This document shows positions 24,221 to 31,692 of a DNA stretch of 34,513 bases, piece after piece; position 1 is the stretch's first letter; the number at the start of each line of letters is the position of its first letter. This DNA comes from RGIG1995 sp045645205 (GTDB lineage Bacteria; Bacillota; Clostridia; Oscillospirales; CAG-272), in contig JAZRIJ010000030.1 in NCBI GenBank assembly GCA_045645205.1, positions 1 through 34,513 of the forward strand, read 5' to 3'. The notes beneath the pieces were generated by a model. That model made no database searches. It saw only the letters and a program-made list of their open reading frames with translations, and was not told the origin of the DNA. The position numbers and the translations under genes were made by a program.

Positions 24221-25744
24221 TTATTCTTCAACTATGTTGTATACAGAGTATTCAAAAATTGACCAGTATCCGTAACCCAAACTTCTATAGGAGATGGATT
24301 CCTTGAAAGGAACATTGTCGCCCAGCGATTCATCTGAAGCAGCGGGATCGCAAATACGAAACTCAAAATTAAAGTAGGGATCATCCGGATTTAGACATTC
24401 GGTGAATACTACATAATGTGTTGTGTCTCGATTATTGTTATACATTCCGACTACAACACCTTCGGGATGAGCATCAAGAAGCTCTTTAATATGCTTGAGA
24501 TTTTTTCCGTAAAACTCCTGAGAGGTTATTGTTTTTCCGTTAACAGTAAATCTCGGATCAATGAGATGATGGTCAACGAGAACAGGATTATTCGCAACCC
24601 TTGTCGTGTTTATATTATGTCCGGTAGCTCCCGAATTAGCGATAGCAACGGTGTATGGGTCTGCATCAAGATTATTTTCCTCGCCGGATCTTAAGTCGTA
24701 TCCGGTAGTAAGTGTTGCGCCCATATTGTGAAGCACCATAGCTTCAGAGCAAAGCTTACAACCCATGTCCATCCAGTCAGTAACCGTTTTGTAACCCTCA
24801 GCAAAGAACAGCTTTCTATTACCTGCGAATGTTGTAAAGTAGATGTTTTTCAAAGATACCGCATCCCAACCGCCTGTATACATGTTGTGCTGACTGTACC
24901 AGGTGTAAGCCGGAAGATCTGTAACTCTGACTATGGTTGATGCCGTTTGATTGCCGCAGGTAACGGTGATTGTAGCCGAACCTTCGGCAACGCCGTGTAC
25001 TATACCTTGGGGATCAACAGTAGCTATTTCGGGATTACTGCTCTCCCACACCATATTACCGATAAGGTATTCGGGAGTGAGTTTTGCGTAGATATCGTGT
25101 GTTGTTCCCATTCTTACGTTTACATAGCCGCCGAGAATGGTGAGTGTCTCTGATGAAACCTTAACAAAGTCCCATTGCTGTGAGAGACTGCCGTTTTCAA
25201 GAGCAAGACCTGCCATTGAGAAACCATAAGGCCCTTTGAGAGATGAAATGCCGAGAGAAAGCATATTGTCGCTCATACATGCAGGCTTGATAGTGTAGTA
25301 ACCTATCGAAGAATCGTTTGATGTAATGGGAACGATACTGAACTTACTTTGATTGGTTACAGTAGAAGTTTTTGAAATAAATTCACCTTCCATAATATCA
25401 AATTCATATGAAAGGGAAAAGATGCCTTTTTCGCTACGGGGATATAGTATGTAAGTACCGTCGTCCTGTCTTTTTACAAGAAAATCCTGACCGTCCTGCC
25501 CTGTCTTGTTTGCAAGATATGCCTTGCCTTCAGGGTCATATATTATATCAAATACATCAAGGTATTCTCCGGTCTGACGGTTAACTATATTGTATATACC
25601 GTCAGTCAATTCGAATGGATTGACTGCAGACGAGAAAAGGGTTACCGAAGCGGATACTGAAAAAACAAAGAAAATCGATGACAAAGTTGCGATGACTATA
25701 AACAGAAGAATTCTTTTACAATCAAATCGTAAAATGCAAACCAC
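24221..25744 (-). CDS. Secreted lectin-like / Ig-like / C39-peptidase-like protein
   Basis: The 507-residue exported protein has a signal peptide (about 10-33, with SVSA as a cleavage site). Next comes a ricin-type beta-trefoil-like part (about 45-195: GIYNIVNRQTGEYLDV and a QQWDFVKV-type end). A bacterial Ig-like Big_2 domain follows (about 200-275: VWESSNPEIATVD, GVAEGSATITVT). Last is a papain/C39-like domain (about 315-500). Aligning its GCKLCSEAMVL to the C39 pattern puts the catalytic Cys at C329. H443 in THYVVFTE and D466 in RICDPAA complete the triad. Bound peptides or glycoproteins are likely targets; this is inference. The GTG start at 25744 abuts its SD, so the true start may be a few codons downstream. 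The gene has its own consensus promoter. Confidence 0.82.
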   Translation of the reverse strand: MVCILRFDCKRILLFIVIATLSSIFFVFSVSASVTLFSSAVNPFELTDGIYNIVNRQTGEYLDVFDIIYDPEGKAYLANKTGQDGQDFLVKRQDDGTYILYPRSEKGIFSLSYEFDIMEGEFISKTSTVTNQSKFSIVPITSNDSSIGYYTIKPACMSDNMLSLGISSLKGPYGFSMAGLALENGSLSQQWDFVKVSSETLTILGGYVNVRMGTTHDIYAKLTPEYLIGNMVWESSNPEIATVDPQGIVHGVAEGSATITVTCGNQTASTIVRVTDLPAYTWYSQHNMYTGGWDAVSLKNIYFTTFAGNRKLFFAEGYKTVTDWMDMGCKLCSEAMVLHNMGATLTTGYDLRSGEENNLDADPYTVAIANSGATGHNINTTRVANNPVLVDHHLIDPRFTVNGKTITSQEFYGKNLKHIKELLDAHPEGVVVGMYNNNRDTTHYVVFTECLNPDDPYFNFEFRICDPAASDESLGDNVPFKESISYRSLGYGYWSIFEYSVYNIVEE

Positions 25745-25785
25745 CTCTTTAATTTTTTATTGTTTTTATTACTAACAACTTAGTT

Positions 25786-25814
25786 ATTATACCATATTTA
25801 TATTAAAATGTCAA
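25786..25814 (-). promoter_or_regulatory. Promoter for the lectin-peptidase gene
   Basis: Minus strand TTGACA (25814-25809), a 17-base spacer and TATAAT (25791-25786) lie about 40 bases before the start codon. Every consensus base matches. Confidence 0.85.
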
Positions 25815-25980
25815 TGAAATGGTATAAATTTTGTGCACAATAACCAATGGAGTAATACAGTTGGCGCATTAAACACAAAATATAGTGGGTTAAATAAGAT
25901 TATTAGAGGTTACTTTTTATGCAACTGTAACAAAAAGAGAAAATTTAATTGTATATATAATATAATATGTATGAAAATAT

Positions 25981-26014
25981 ATTAAGCAAGAAAATACATT
26001 AAGCAAGAAAATAC
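25981..26014. repeat. Perfect 17-bp tandem repeat
   Basis: ATTAAGCAAGAAAATAC occurs twice, back to back, at 25981-25997 and 25998-26014, with no mismatch. It lies in the A+T-rich, gene-free stretch 25745-26137 between the divergent lectin-peptidase and sigG genes, about 60 bases upstream of the putative sigG promoter. It may be a binding site or a simple slippage duplication. Confidence 0.85.
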
Positions 26015-26074
26015 AATTAAAAATTTATATAAGAAAAATCAGGAAAATATACATTATATTCCATCATTAAAAAC

Positions 26075-26105
26075 GAATAACCATACTGTCTTTCAGGCAA
26101 TACTT
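26075..26105 (+). promoter_or_regulatory. Candidate sigma-F promoter of sigG
   Basis: GAATA at 26075-26079 and GGCAATACTT at 26096-26105 are 16 bases apart. They match the sigma-F consensus GYWTA-N16-GGNRANAHTR at 4 of 5 and 9 of 10 positions. The SD and ATG of sigG follow 20 and 33 bases later. Transcription of sigG by sigma-F in the forespore is known in Bacillus. Confidence 0.55.
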
Positions 26106-26137
26106 TTCTTGCATTACAAAATGCGGGAGGAAAGTAA

Positions 26138-26932
26138 ATGTATTACAGTAAGGTAGAAATTAGCGGAGTTAATACATCAAAGCTCAAGACACTGACCTCC
26201 GATGAGAAACAGGAGTTATTAAAAAAAGCATCAAAGGGAGATAAGACTGCAAGGCAGGAGCTAATTGACGGAAATCTGCGTTTGGTTTTAAGTATAGTTC
26301 AGCGTTTTTCAAACAGAAATGAAAATGCCGATGACTTGTTTCAGGTTGGCTGTATAGGGCTTATAAAGGCTATCGACAACTTTAATACCGAGCTTGACGT
26401 GAAGTTTTCGACCTATGCCGTACCAATGATAATAGGAGAGGTCAAAAGATATTTAAGGGACAACAACAGTATAAGGGTGAGCCGCTCGGTCAAAGATCTG
26501 GCATATAAGGCGCTTCAGGTAAAAGAGACTTTGTCAAAAGAGCTTTCGAGAGAGCCTACATTTGATGAAATAACCAAAAAAGTAAATGAGATAGGCGAGG
26601 AACACACAAAAGAAGAGATAGTGAACGCCCTTGAAGCTATTATGGAACCCGTTTCGCTTTTTGAGCCGGTATATAACGACGGTTCTTCATCGGATTCACT
26701 ATATGTAATGGATCAGCTAAAGGACGAAAAAAACACAGACGAAGCATGGCTTGAGGATATATCCATACGAGAGGCAATGAAGCGTTTGGGAGAAAGAGAA
26801 AGAGCGATTATAAATATGCGTTTTTTCAATGGAAAGACTCAGATGGAGATAGCCGATGAAATAGGTATATCGCAAGCGCAGGTATCAAGACTTGAAAAGG
26901 GCGCTCTGGCAAAAATAAAAAAGTATCTATAA
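26138..26932 (+). CDS. sigG: Forespore sigma factor sigma-G
   Basis: Sigma-G directs late forespore transcription during sporulation. The 264 residues show the sigma-G hallmark N-terminus: VEISGVNTSKL here, against VEICGVDTSKL in Bacillus. Region 2 follows with GNLRLVLSIVQRF, DDLFQVGCIGLIKAIDNF and KFSTYAVPMIIGE-RYLRDNN. Then come region 3 (RVSRSVKDLAYKAL), the VSLFEPVYNDG linker and region 4 (GKTQMEIADEIGISQAQVSRLEKGAL). It is well distinguished from SigF by the N-terminus and linker. In Bacillus and Clostridium it is often beside spoIIG genes; here the neighbours are unrelated. GGGAGG lies 7 bases before the ATG. Confidence 0.96.
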   Translation: MYYSKVEISGVNTSKLKTLTSDEKQELLKKASKGDKTARQELIDGNLRLVLSIVQRFSNRNENADDLFQVGCIGLIKAIDNFNTELDVKFSTYAVPMIIGEVKRYLRDNNSIRVSRSVKDLAYKALQVKETLSKELSREPTFDEITKKVNEIGEEHTKEEIVNALEAIMEPVSLFEPVYNDGSSSDSLYVMDQLKDEKNTDEAWLEDISIREAMKRLGERERAIINMRFFNGKTQMEIADEIGISQAQVSRLEKGALAKIKKYL

Positions 26933-26948
26933 CAGTATTGTATGCAAT

Positions 26949-26996
26949 AAACACCAAAGGTTGTACAAAAATGTACAAATCGTTTGGTGTTTTTGT
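26949..26996 (+). terminator. sigG terminator
   Basis: The outer stem is AAACACCAAA 26949-26958 with TTTGGTGTTT 26983-26992. The inner stem is TTGTACA/TGTACAA (26961-26967 and 26972-26978). It ends in a T-run. Confidence 0.82.
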
Positions 26997-27007
26997 TAAA
27001 AAATACG

Positions 27008-27036
27008 TAGACAAGTTATACGCTTTGTGTTAAAAT
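27008..27036 (+). promoter_or_regulatory. Promoter of the SPFH operon
   Basis: TAGACA 27008-27013, a 17-base spacer and TAAAAT 27031-27036. The promoter is bracketed by two direct copies of ATACGTAGA (27003-27011 and 27037-27045), which could be a regulator site. It is not a clear sigma-W match. Confidence 0.5.
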
Positions 27037-27094
27037 ATACGTAGAGAATAATACAATAATATAAAAGATATTTTATTTGAAGGGAGAAAATATT

Positions 27095-28399
27095 ATGGGA
27101 CTTATTAAAGCGGGTATTGGTGCGCTCGGCGGGACATTGGCTGATCAGTGGAAGGAATATTTTTACTGTGATGCAATTGATAAGGACGTTATGGTTACCA
27201 AGGGTAATAAGCGAGTAAGCAAACGTTCCTCCAATACAAAGGGAAGCGATAATATTATATCAAACGGTTCGGGAATTGCGGTTGCCGACGGACAGTGCAT
27301 GATGATAGTAGAACAGGGAAAGGTCGTTGAGGTATGTGCAGAGCCGGGTGAGTATACATACGACAAATCGACAGAACCCAGTATTTTTGCAGGCTCTCTT
27401 GGCGAGAGCATTATACAGACATTTAAAACTATAGGCAAGCGTTTCACATACGGCGGAGATACGGGCAAGGATCAGAGGGTTTATTATTTCAACACAAAAG
27501 AGCTTATTGACAATAAGTTTGGAACACCTACACCCATACCGTTCAGAGTTGTAGACTCAAAGATAGGTATTGACATTGATGTTTCGCTTCGTTGCAACGG
27601 TGTCTATTCATATAAGATTGAAAATCCGCTTTTGTTTTACACGAATGTATGCGGAAATGTTGAAAGAGAGTATTTGCGTGAAGAACTTGATGATCAGCTT
27701 AAGACAGAGTTTATAAGTGCTCTCGGTCCTGCTTTAGGCAGACTGTCAGCCCTTGAACTTCGCCCAAATCAGATATTGCTTCACAAAGCAGCGCTTGAGG
27801 ATGCTGTAAATGCTGAGCTGTCTCGCAAATGGAGCGAGCTTCGCGGTCTTAAGGTCGTTAATATAGCTATGAATCCGCCCACTCTTACCGAAGAGGATGC
27901 AGAGATGATAAAAACAGCGCAGAAGAGCGCTATTCTCCGTGATCCCTCTATGGCTGCTGCAACACTTGTAGGAGCGCAGGCTGACGCTATGAAGGCGGCT
28001 GCCTCAAATCAAAACGGCGCGATGACAGGTTTTATGGGGATGGGAATGGCAATGAATACAGGAAATGCCGCAAATCCCAATCAGTTATATAATATGGCAA
28101 GCGCGCAGCAGACAGCTCAAAAAAATACGGATAATGACTGGAAGTGTTCATGCGGTAAAATGGCAACGGGGAAATTCTGTACCGAGTGCGGTCAGCAGAA
28201 ATCTTCCGCGGCGGGCTGGACATGTGTGTGCGGTAACATAAATCTCGGCAAGTTCTGTTCCGAATGCGGAGCAAAGAAGCCTGCGGATGCGCCCCTTTAC
28301 CGTTGCGATAAATGCGGCTGGCAGCCTGAAGACCCCAAAAATCCTCCGAAATTTTGCCCCGAGTGCGGAGACAGATTTACAGACGAAGATGCTAAATAA
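27095..28399 (+). CDS. SPFH-domain protein with zinc ribbons (YdjI-like)
   Basis: The 434-residue cytosolic or membrane-associated protein belongs to the YdjI-like SPFH/Band 7 group. These are scaffold-type proteins of lipid-raft-like membrane patches. I chose ATG 27095, with GAAGGGAG 8 bases upstream. The SPFH part (about residues 60-270) includes PIPFRVVDSKIGIDIDVSLR and a long region ending in VVNIAMNPPTLTEEDAE. A Met/Asn/Gly-rich hinge (about 310-345) leads to three zinc ribbons (about 348-434): two of the form CxC-x8-CxxC and one CxxC-x14-CxxC. In Bacillus, ydjI is in the ydjFGHI operon linked to PspA-type membrane stress. The next two genes are ydjG- and ydjH-related, but no pspA is present. 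Confidence 0.9.
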   Translation: MGLIKAGIGALGGTLADQWKEYFYCDAIDKDVMVTKGNKRVSKRSSNTKGSDNIISNGSGIAVADGQCMMIVEQGKVVEVCAEPGEYTYDKSTEPSIFAGSLGESIIQTFKTIGKRFTYGGDTGKDQRVYYFNTKELIDNKFGTPTPIPFRVVDSKIGIDIDVSLRCNGVYSYKIENPLLFYTNVCGNVEREYLREELDDQLKTEFISALGPALGRLSALELRPNQILLHKAALEDAVNAELSRKWSELRGLKVVNIAMNPPTLTEEDAEMIKTAQKSAILRDPSMAAATLVGAQADAMKAAASNQNGAMTGFMGMGMAMNTGNAANPNQLYNMASAQQTAQKNTDNDWKCSCGKMATGKFCTECGQQKSSAAGWTCVCGNINLGKFCSECGAKKPADAPLYRCDKCGWQPEDPKNPPKFCPECGDRFTDEDAK

Positions 28400-28434
28400 T
28401 AGAATTGGTTTCTTTAAAAAATATAGGAGAAAAT

Positions 28435-29526
28435 ATGTCTGAATTACTGCAGTATAAATGTCCTTGTTGCAGCGGCGCTATCGAGTTTGACAGCAAGCTG
28501 CAGAAAATGAAGTGTCCTTATTGCGATACTGAATTTGAAACCGAAATATTAAAGGCTTATGATGAAGAACTGAATAGCGTTTCTTCTGACAAAATGGAGT
28601 GGGATAATTCCGCAGAAAACACTTGGCAGGAGGGAGAAGACTGCAATATTCGTATCTACTCCTGCAAAACTTGCGGAGGTGAGATAGTCGGTGATGAAAC
28701 AACGGCGGCAACGGAATGTCCATATTGCGCAAACCCCATTGTAATGATGGGAAATCTGTCAGGTGAGCTTAAACCTGATTTTGTAATTCCGTTTAAGCTG
28801 GATAAAAAGGCGGCAAAAGACGGACTTTTGAAGCATCTTGAAAAAAAGCCTTTTTTGCCAAAGATATTTAAGACAGAGAACAAGATAAATGAGATAAAGG
28901 GAATATATGTTCCGTTCTGGCTGTATGATGCCGAGGTGGATGCCGATATAAGCTACCGCGCAACCAAGGTGCGTTTTTGGAGCGACAGCAAATATAATTA
29001 CACAAAAACAAGCTATTATTCGGTACACAGAGGAGGGAACATCGAATTTTTAAATGTTCCCGTTGACGGTTCAACAAAAATGCCCGATGACCTAATGGAG
29101 TCTCTCGAACCCTATAATTTTTCTGATGCGGTTGATTTTCAGACAGCATTTTTGTCCGGATATTTTGCCGATAAATACGATATATCATCAGAGGACAGCA
29201 TTACCCGTGCAAATGAACGTATAAAGGCAAGTACCGAGGAGGAGTTTCGCAGAACGGTTATAGGATATAATTCTGTTATAACCGAAAACAGCCGTTTCTC
29301 TTTGTCAAAGGGAAGCTCAAAATATGCCCTCTACCCAGTGTGGCTTCTGAACACCACGTATAAGGGTGAGAAATACACATTTGCCATGAACGGTCAGACA
29401 GGCAAATTTGTCGGCAATCTTCCGATAGATAACGGCGCGTATTTCAAGTGGCTTTCGTTGCTGACGTTGGGAATAAGCGCACTGACACTCGGAATAATCT
29501 ATCTGTTGCATTTTTTCGGAGGGTAA
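28435..29526 (+). CDS. YdjG-like zinc-ribbon membrane protein
   Basis: The 363-residue protein resembles Bacillus YdjG (often misannotated as PriA- or TFIIB-like because of its zinc ribbons). The start ATG 28435 has AGGAG 7 bases upstream. Ribbon 1 has C9-x2-C12 and C27-x2-C30. Ribbon 2 has C77-x2-C80 and C95-x2-C98. The following beta-rich domain includes GIYVPFWLYDAEVDADISY and the ALYPVWLLNTTYKGEKYTFAMNG segment typical of this family. One C-terminal helix (about 336-360) should anchor it in the membrane. It lies 35 bases after the SPFH gene and 3 bases before the next gene, so it is in one operon. A helper role to the SPFH scaffold is inferred. Confidence 0.87.
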   Translation: MSELLQYKCPCCSGAIEFDSKLQKMKCPYCDTEFETEILKAYDEELNSVSSDKMEWDNSAENTWQEGEDCNIRIYSCKTCGGEIVGDETTAATECPYCANPIVMMGNLSGELKPDFVIPFKLDKKAAKDGLLKHLEKKPFLPKIFKTENKINEIKGIYVPFWLYDAEVDADISYRATKVRFWSDSKYNYTKTSYYSVHRGGNIEFLNVPVDGSTKMPDDLMESLEPYNFSDAVDFQTAFLSGYFADKYDISSEDSITRANERIKASTEEEFRRTVIGYNSVITENSRFSLSKGSSKYALYPVWLLNTTYKGEKYTFAMNGQTGKFVGNLPIDNGAYFKWLSLLTLGISALTLGIIYLLHFFGG

Positions 29527-29529
29527 GGT

Positions 29530-29895
29530 ATGAGAAGGCTTAAATATTTAATTGTAACGATAGTCCTGATAATGTCGGTATTGGCAGTCTCGGTCAGCGC
29601 TTATGAATACTACTATGACAGTGAGAACTACGAAGCCGAGTATTATGACAATACGGAATACAGCGGAGAATTCAAGATCGGCAAGAGTATATTGATCTCT
29701 TTGGGTGTAGGGCTCGTTATTTCTTTGATAATAACGGGAATAATGCGTTCGAAGATGAAATCGGTAAGATTTGAAAATGCGGCGAGAAATTACATAAAGC
29801 AGGGCAGTATGAATATCGTGCGAAGCCGTGATATGTACCTATATTCCCACGTAACAAAAACCCCGAAACCGCAAAATAACAACAAAAAAAGATAA
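29530..29895 (+). CDS. Short YdjH-like membrane protein lacking the TPM domain
   Basis: The 121-residue protein has a signal peptide or first helix (about 5-24). An acidic Tyr-rich linker (25-47), a second membrane helix (about 52-72) and a basic tail follow. Helix 2 and the tail (KMKSVRFENAARNYIKQGS, then RDMYLYSHVTKTPKP) look like the C-terminal end of TPM-domain YdjH/YgcG-type proteins found at this operon position. The roughly 120-residue TPM domain that normally lies between the two helices is missing, with no stop or frameshift scar visible. It is 3 bases after the YdjG-like gene with a good GGAGGGTAAGG SD. The gene looks like a clean shortened version and not a pseudogene. Confidence 0.78.
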   Translation: MRRLKYLIVTIVLIMSVLAVSVSAYEYYYDSENYEAEYYDNTEYSGEFKIGKSILISLGVGLVISLIITGIMRSKMKSVRFENAARNYIKQGSMNIVRSRDMYLYSHVTKTPKPQNNNKKR

Positions 29896-29896
29896 A

Positions 29897-29931
29897 CAAA
29901 AAAGCTTCTATGATGCAAAAAATCATAGAAG
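29897..29931 (-). terminator. Terminator for the minus-strand rarA unit
   Basis: A perfect 10-bp stem, CTTCTATGAT 29905-29914 with ATCATAGAAG 29922-29931. Reading the minus strand it is followed by CTTTTTTG. It would end transcripts of rarA, the small membrane gene and the repeat element. There is no T-run on the plus strand. Confidence 0.75.
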
Positions 29932-29996
29932 ACAGCCTGCTGACAAAATAGGTTAATAAAACATCTATCAGCAAAATAAACAAAACGAATAAACCA

Positions 29997-30162
29997 AAAG
30001 CCTTCCCTTGTGAGGGAAGGGGGACCGCTGCGGGGTTCCCCGAAACGTACGAAGTAAGTTTTGGGGGTTCTCGCGTTAGTGGTGGATGAGTAGTCAATTT
30101 CACAAAAAACACCTCATCCGTCGCCTGCGGCGCCACCTTCTCCCACTGGAGAAGGCTTCTTA
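29997..30162. repeat. MITE-like intergenic element
   Basis: The element is about 166 bases long with inverted ends: AAAAGCCTTCCC at 29997 and GGAGAAGGCTT ending near 30159. It contains the hairpin CCTTCCCTTGTGAGGGAAGG (30001-30020), a GGTGGATGAG word (30081-30090) matched inversely by CCTCATCC (30112-30119), and CGCCTGCGGCG. It closely resembles a short non-coding element repeated in the intergenic regions of many gut Clostridia. It lies in the 3' region of the minus-strand rarA unit, just past the small membrane gene. Apart from this and the hairpin at 29905, the gap holds nothing I recognise. Confidence 0.72.
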
Positions 30163-30166
30163 TCTG

Positions 30167-30331
30167 TCAGTCAATACTGAAAAAACCGTCAATGCAAAAA
30201 ACAGTTCCGACTATAAGTCCACCGAAGAACATAACGGCGCCGACAACACTGTTGTTTATATAGAATATAGCGCCTATCGCTGAAACAATAAGCAGGGCAA
30301 TACCCATCAGCATTTTCTTGATAGATTTCAT
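30167..30331 (-). CDS. 54-residue small membrane protein
   Basis: This open frame, too short for usual cut-offs, runs from ATG at 30331 to TGA at 30167. A clear AAAGGAG SD lies about 10 bases upstream. The product is 54 residues with two hydrophobic helices (about 8-24 and 29-47), a basic N-terminus (MKSIKKML) and an acidic end. It starts 13 bases after the rarA stop, so it is probably cotranscribed from the rarA promoter, and its stop lies 4 bases before the repeat element. I do not recognise a family. Confidence 0.72.
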   Translation of the reverse strand: MKSIKKMLMGIALLIVSAIGAIFYINNSVVGAVMFFGGLIVGTVFCIDGFFSID

Positions 30332-30344
30332 AGAGCGGTCTCCT

Positions 30345-31571
30345 TTACTTTTTCTTTTTTATCATATCCCAGTAAGCCTTAGCGGCTTGTTCCTGCTTAT
30401 TTTCACCGAAGGTATAATAGTTACCTGTTGCGTCATCGGGCAGATATTTCTGCTCGACATAGTGATTGGGAAAGTCGTGGGGATATTTGTATTCATCTCG
30501 GTATCTGCTCTGAAAAAGCCTTGGAACTTGGTTGCCGTTGCCTTTTTCTATATCCTCTTTTGCAAGCGCATATGCCATATACGCGCTGTTGGATTTTGGG
30601 CAGGTCGAAAGGAATACTGTGGCATTTGCAAGAGGTATCCTTGCTTCAGGCATCCCCACATTAAACGCGCTGTCGATACAGCTTTTTACCATAACCGGAG
30701 CTAACGGGTATGCAAGTCCTATATCCTCGCTCGCGATAACTTGCAACCGTCTGCAAGCCGATATCATATCGCCGTTTTCAAGCAGCTTTACAAGATAAAA
30801 TACCGCTGCATCGGGGTCTGAGCCGCGTATGGATTTTTGTAATGCTGACAGCATATCGTAGTGGGCATCACCGTGTCTGTCATAAACAGAGCTGACCTCG
30901 GGAATAAATGAGTCGATAAGTGTTGGAGTTATCTCATCATCAGCCGTCATATAAACATTTTCAAGAGTGTTCAGCGCACGTCTTACATCCCCTGATGAAC
31001 ATTTTGCAATTTGCAGTAATGCAGAGTCATTTGCCTTAATTTCTTTGTTTTGCTCATTATTTAAAATATCAAGACCGCGCTTCAAAGCAGGTATCATATC
31101 TTCTTTTGTAACCGATTTGAACTCAAATACCGCAGAACGCGAGAGAATGGAATTGTATATATAGAAAAATGGGTTTTCGGTTGTAGATGCAATAAGTGTT
31201 ATTCTTCCGTCTTCCATATATTCAAGCAAGGACTGCTGTTGCTTCTTGTTGAAATATTGTATCTCGTCAAGATAGAGAAGTATGCCGTTCGAGCCGAAGA
31301 GAGTTCCCGTTTGGGCTATAATATCCCTTACATCATTCAACGAAGCGGAGGTCGCATTGAGGGAAAACAGCTTCATTCCGCTTTTTTTAGCGATGATATT
31401 GGCGGCGGTGGTCTTGCCTGTTCCGGGAGGGCCGTAAAATATCATATTGGTTATGTAATTGTTCTTGTCCATGCGGGTGATAGCCCCGTTTTCGCCGAAC
31501 AGGTGCTTTTGACCTACCATTTCACAAAAATCTTTGGGTCTTATTCTGTCTGCCAACGGCTGATTGCTCAT
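30345..31571 (-). CDS. rarA: Replication-associated recombination protein RarA (MgsA)
   Basis: This is an AAA+ clamp-loader-like ATPase that acts at stalled replication forks. I chose ATG 31571 (408 residues); the longer frame includes the promoter region. Family marks are LADRIRP and VGQKHLFG near the start, and Walker A GPPGTGKT (47-54). Then come NATSASLNDVRDI, Walker B LLYLDE (98-103) with IQYFNKKQQQSLL, the sensor segment LIASTTENPFF, and SGDVRRALNTLE. The C-terminal tetramerisation part contains SEDIGLAYP and GMPEARIPLANA. The SD (GGGAG) is about 9 bases upstream. It heads a minus-strand unit with its own consensus promoter and the small membrane gene. Confidence 0.94.
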   Translation of the reverse strand: MSNQPLADRIRPKDFCEMVGQKHLFGENGAITRMDKNNYITNMIFYGPPGTGKTTAANIIAKKSGMKLFSLNATSASLNDVRDIIAQTGTLFGSNGILLYLDEIQYFNKKQQQSLLEYMEDGRITLIASTTENPFFYIYNSILSRSAVFEFKSVTKEDMIPALKRGLDILNNEQNKEIKANDSALLQIAKCSSGDVRRALNTLENVYMTADDEITPTLIDSFIPEVSSVYDRHGDAHYDMLSALQKSIRGSDPDAAVFYLVKLLENGDMISACRRLQVIASEDIGLAYPLAPVMVKSCIDSAFNVGMPEARIPLANATVFLSTCPKSNSAYMAYALAKEDIEKGNGNQVPRLFQSRYRDEYKYPHDFPNHYVEQKYLPDDATGNYYTFGENKQEQAAKAYWDMIKKKK

Positions 31572-31596
31572 AAAATCATCACTCCCTCTCTTTGTA

Positions 31597-31625
31597 ATTA
31601 TACATTTTTTATACCCTATTGTCAA
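31597..31625 (-). promoter_or_regulatory. rarA promoter
   Basis: Minus strand TTGACA (31625-31620), a 17-base spacer and TATAAT (31602-31597). Every consensus base matches. The ATG is 25 bases further on. Confidence 0.85.
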
Positions 31626-31651
31626 TACGGCAATATGGGCATTCTATTCTT

Positions 31652-31692
31652 ATCTTAATAAAATCTTAAGGGTTTTATCTCTTGTATCTTAA
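31652..31692 (+). promoter_or_regulatory. Putative response-regulator operator
   Basis: ATCTTAA occurs three times, at 31652-31658, 31663-31669 and 31686-31692. The first two are 11 bases apart (one helical turn). On the minus strand this reads CTTAAG-ATTTT-ATTAAG, the spacing and words of OmpR-family direct-repeat sites such as CiaR boxes. The third copy overlaps the -35. Confidence 0.55.

Noticed and set aside
26075..26104. Sigma-G-type promoter for sigG
   Set aside because: GAATA fits the sigma-G -35, but at 18-base spacing the -10 (CAATACT) matches CATWMTA poorly. The sigma-F reading at 16 bases is better.
28435..28740. PriA helicase or TFIIB-like factor
   Set aside because: Only zinc ribbons are shared. 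There is no helicase motif, and the protein ends in a membrane helix, fitting YdjG.
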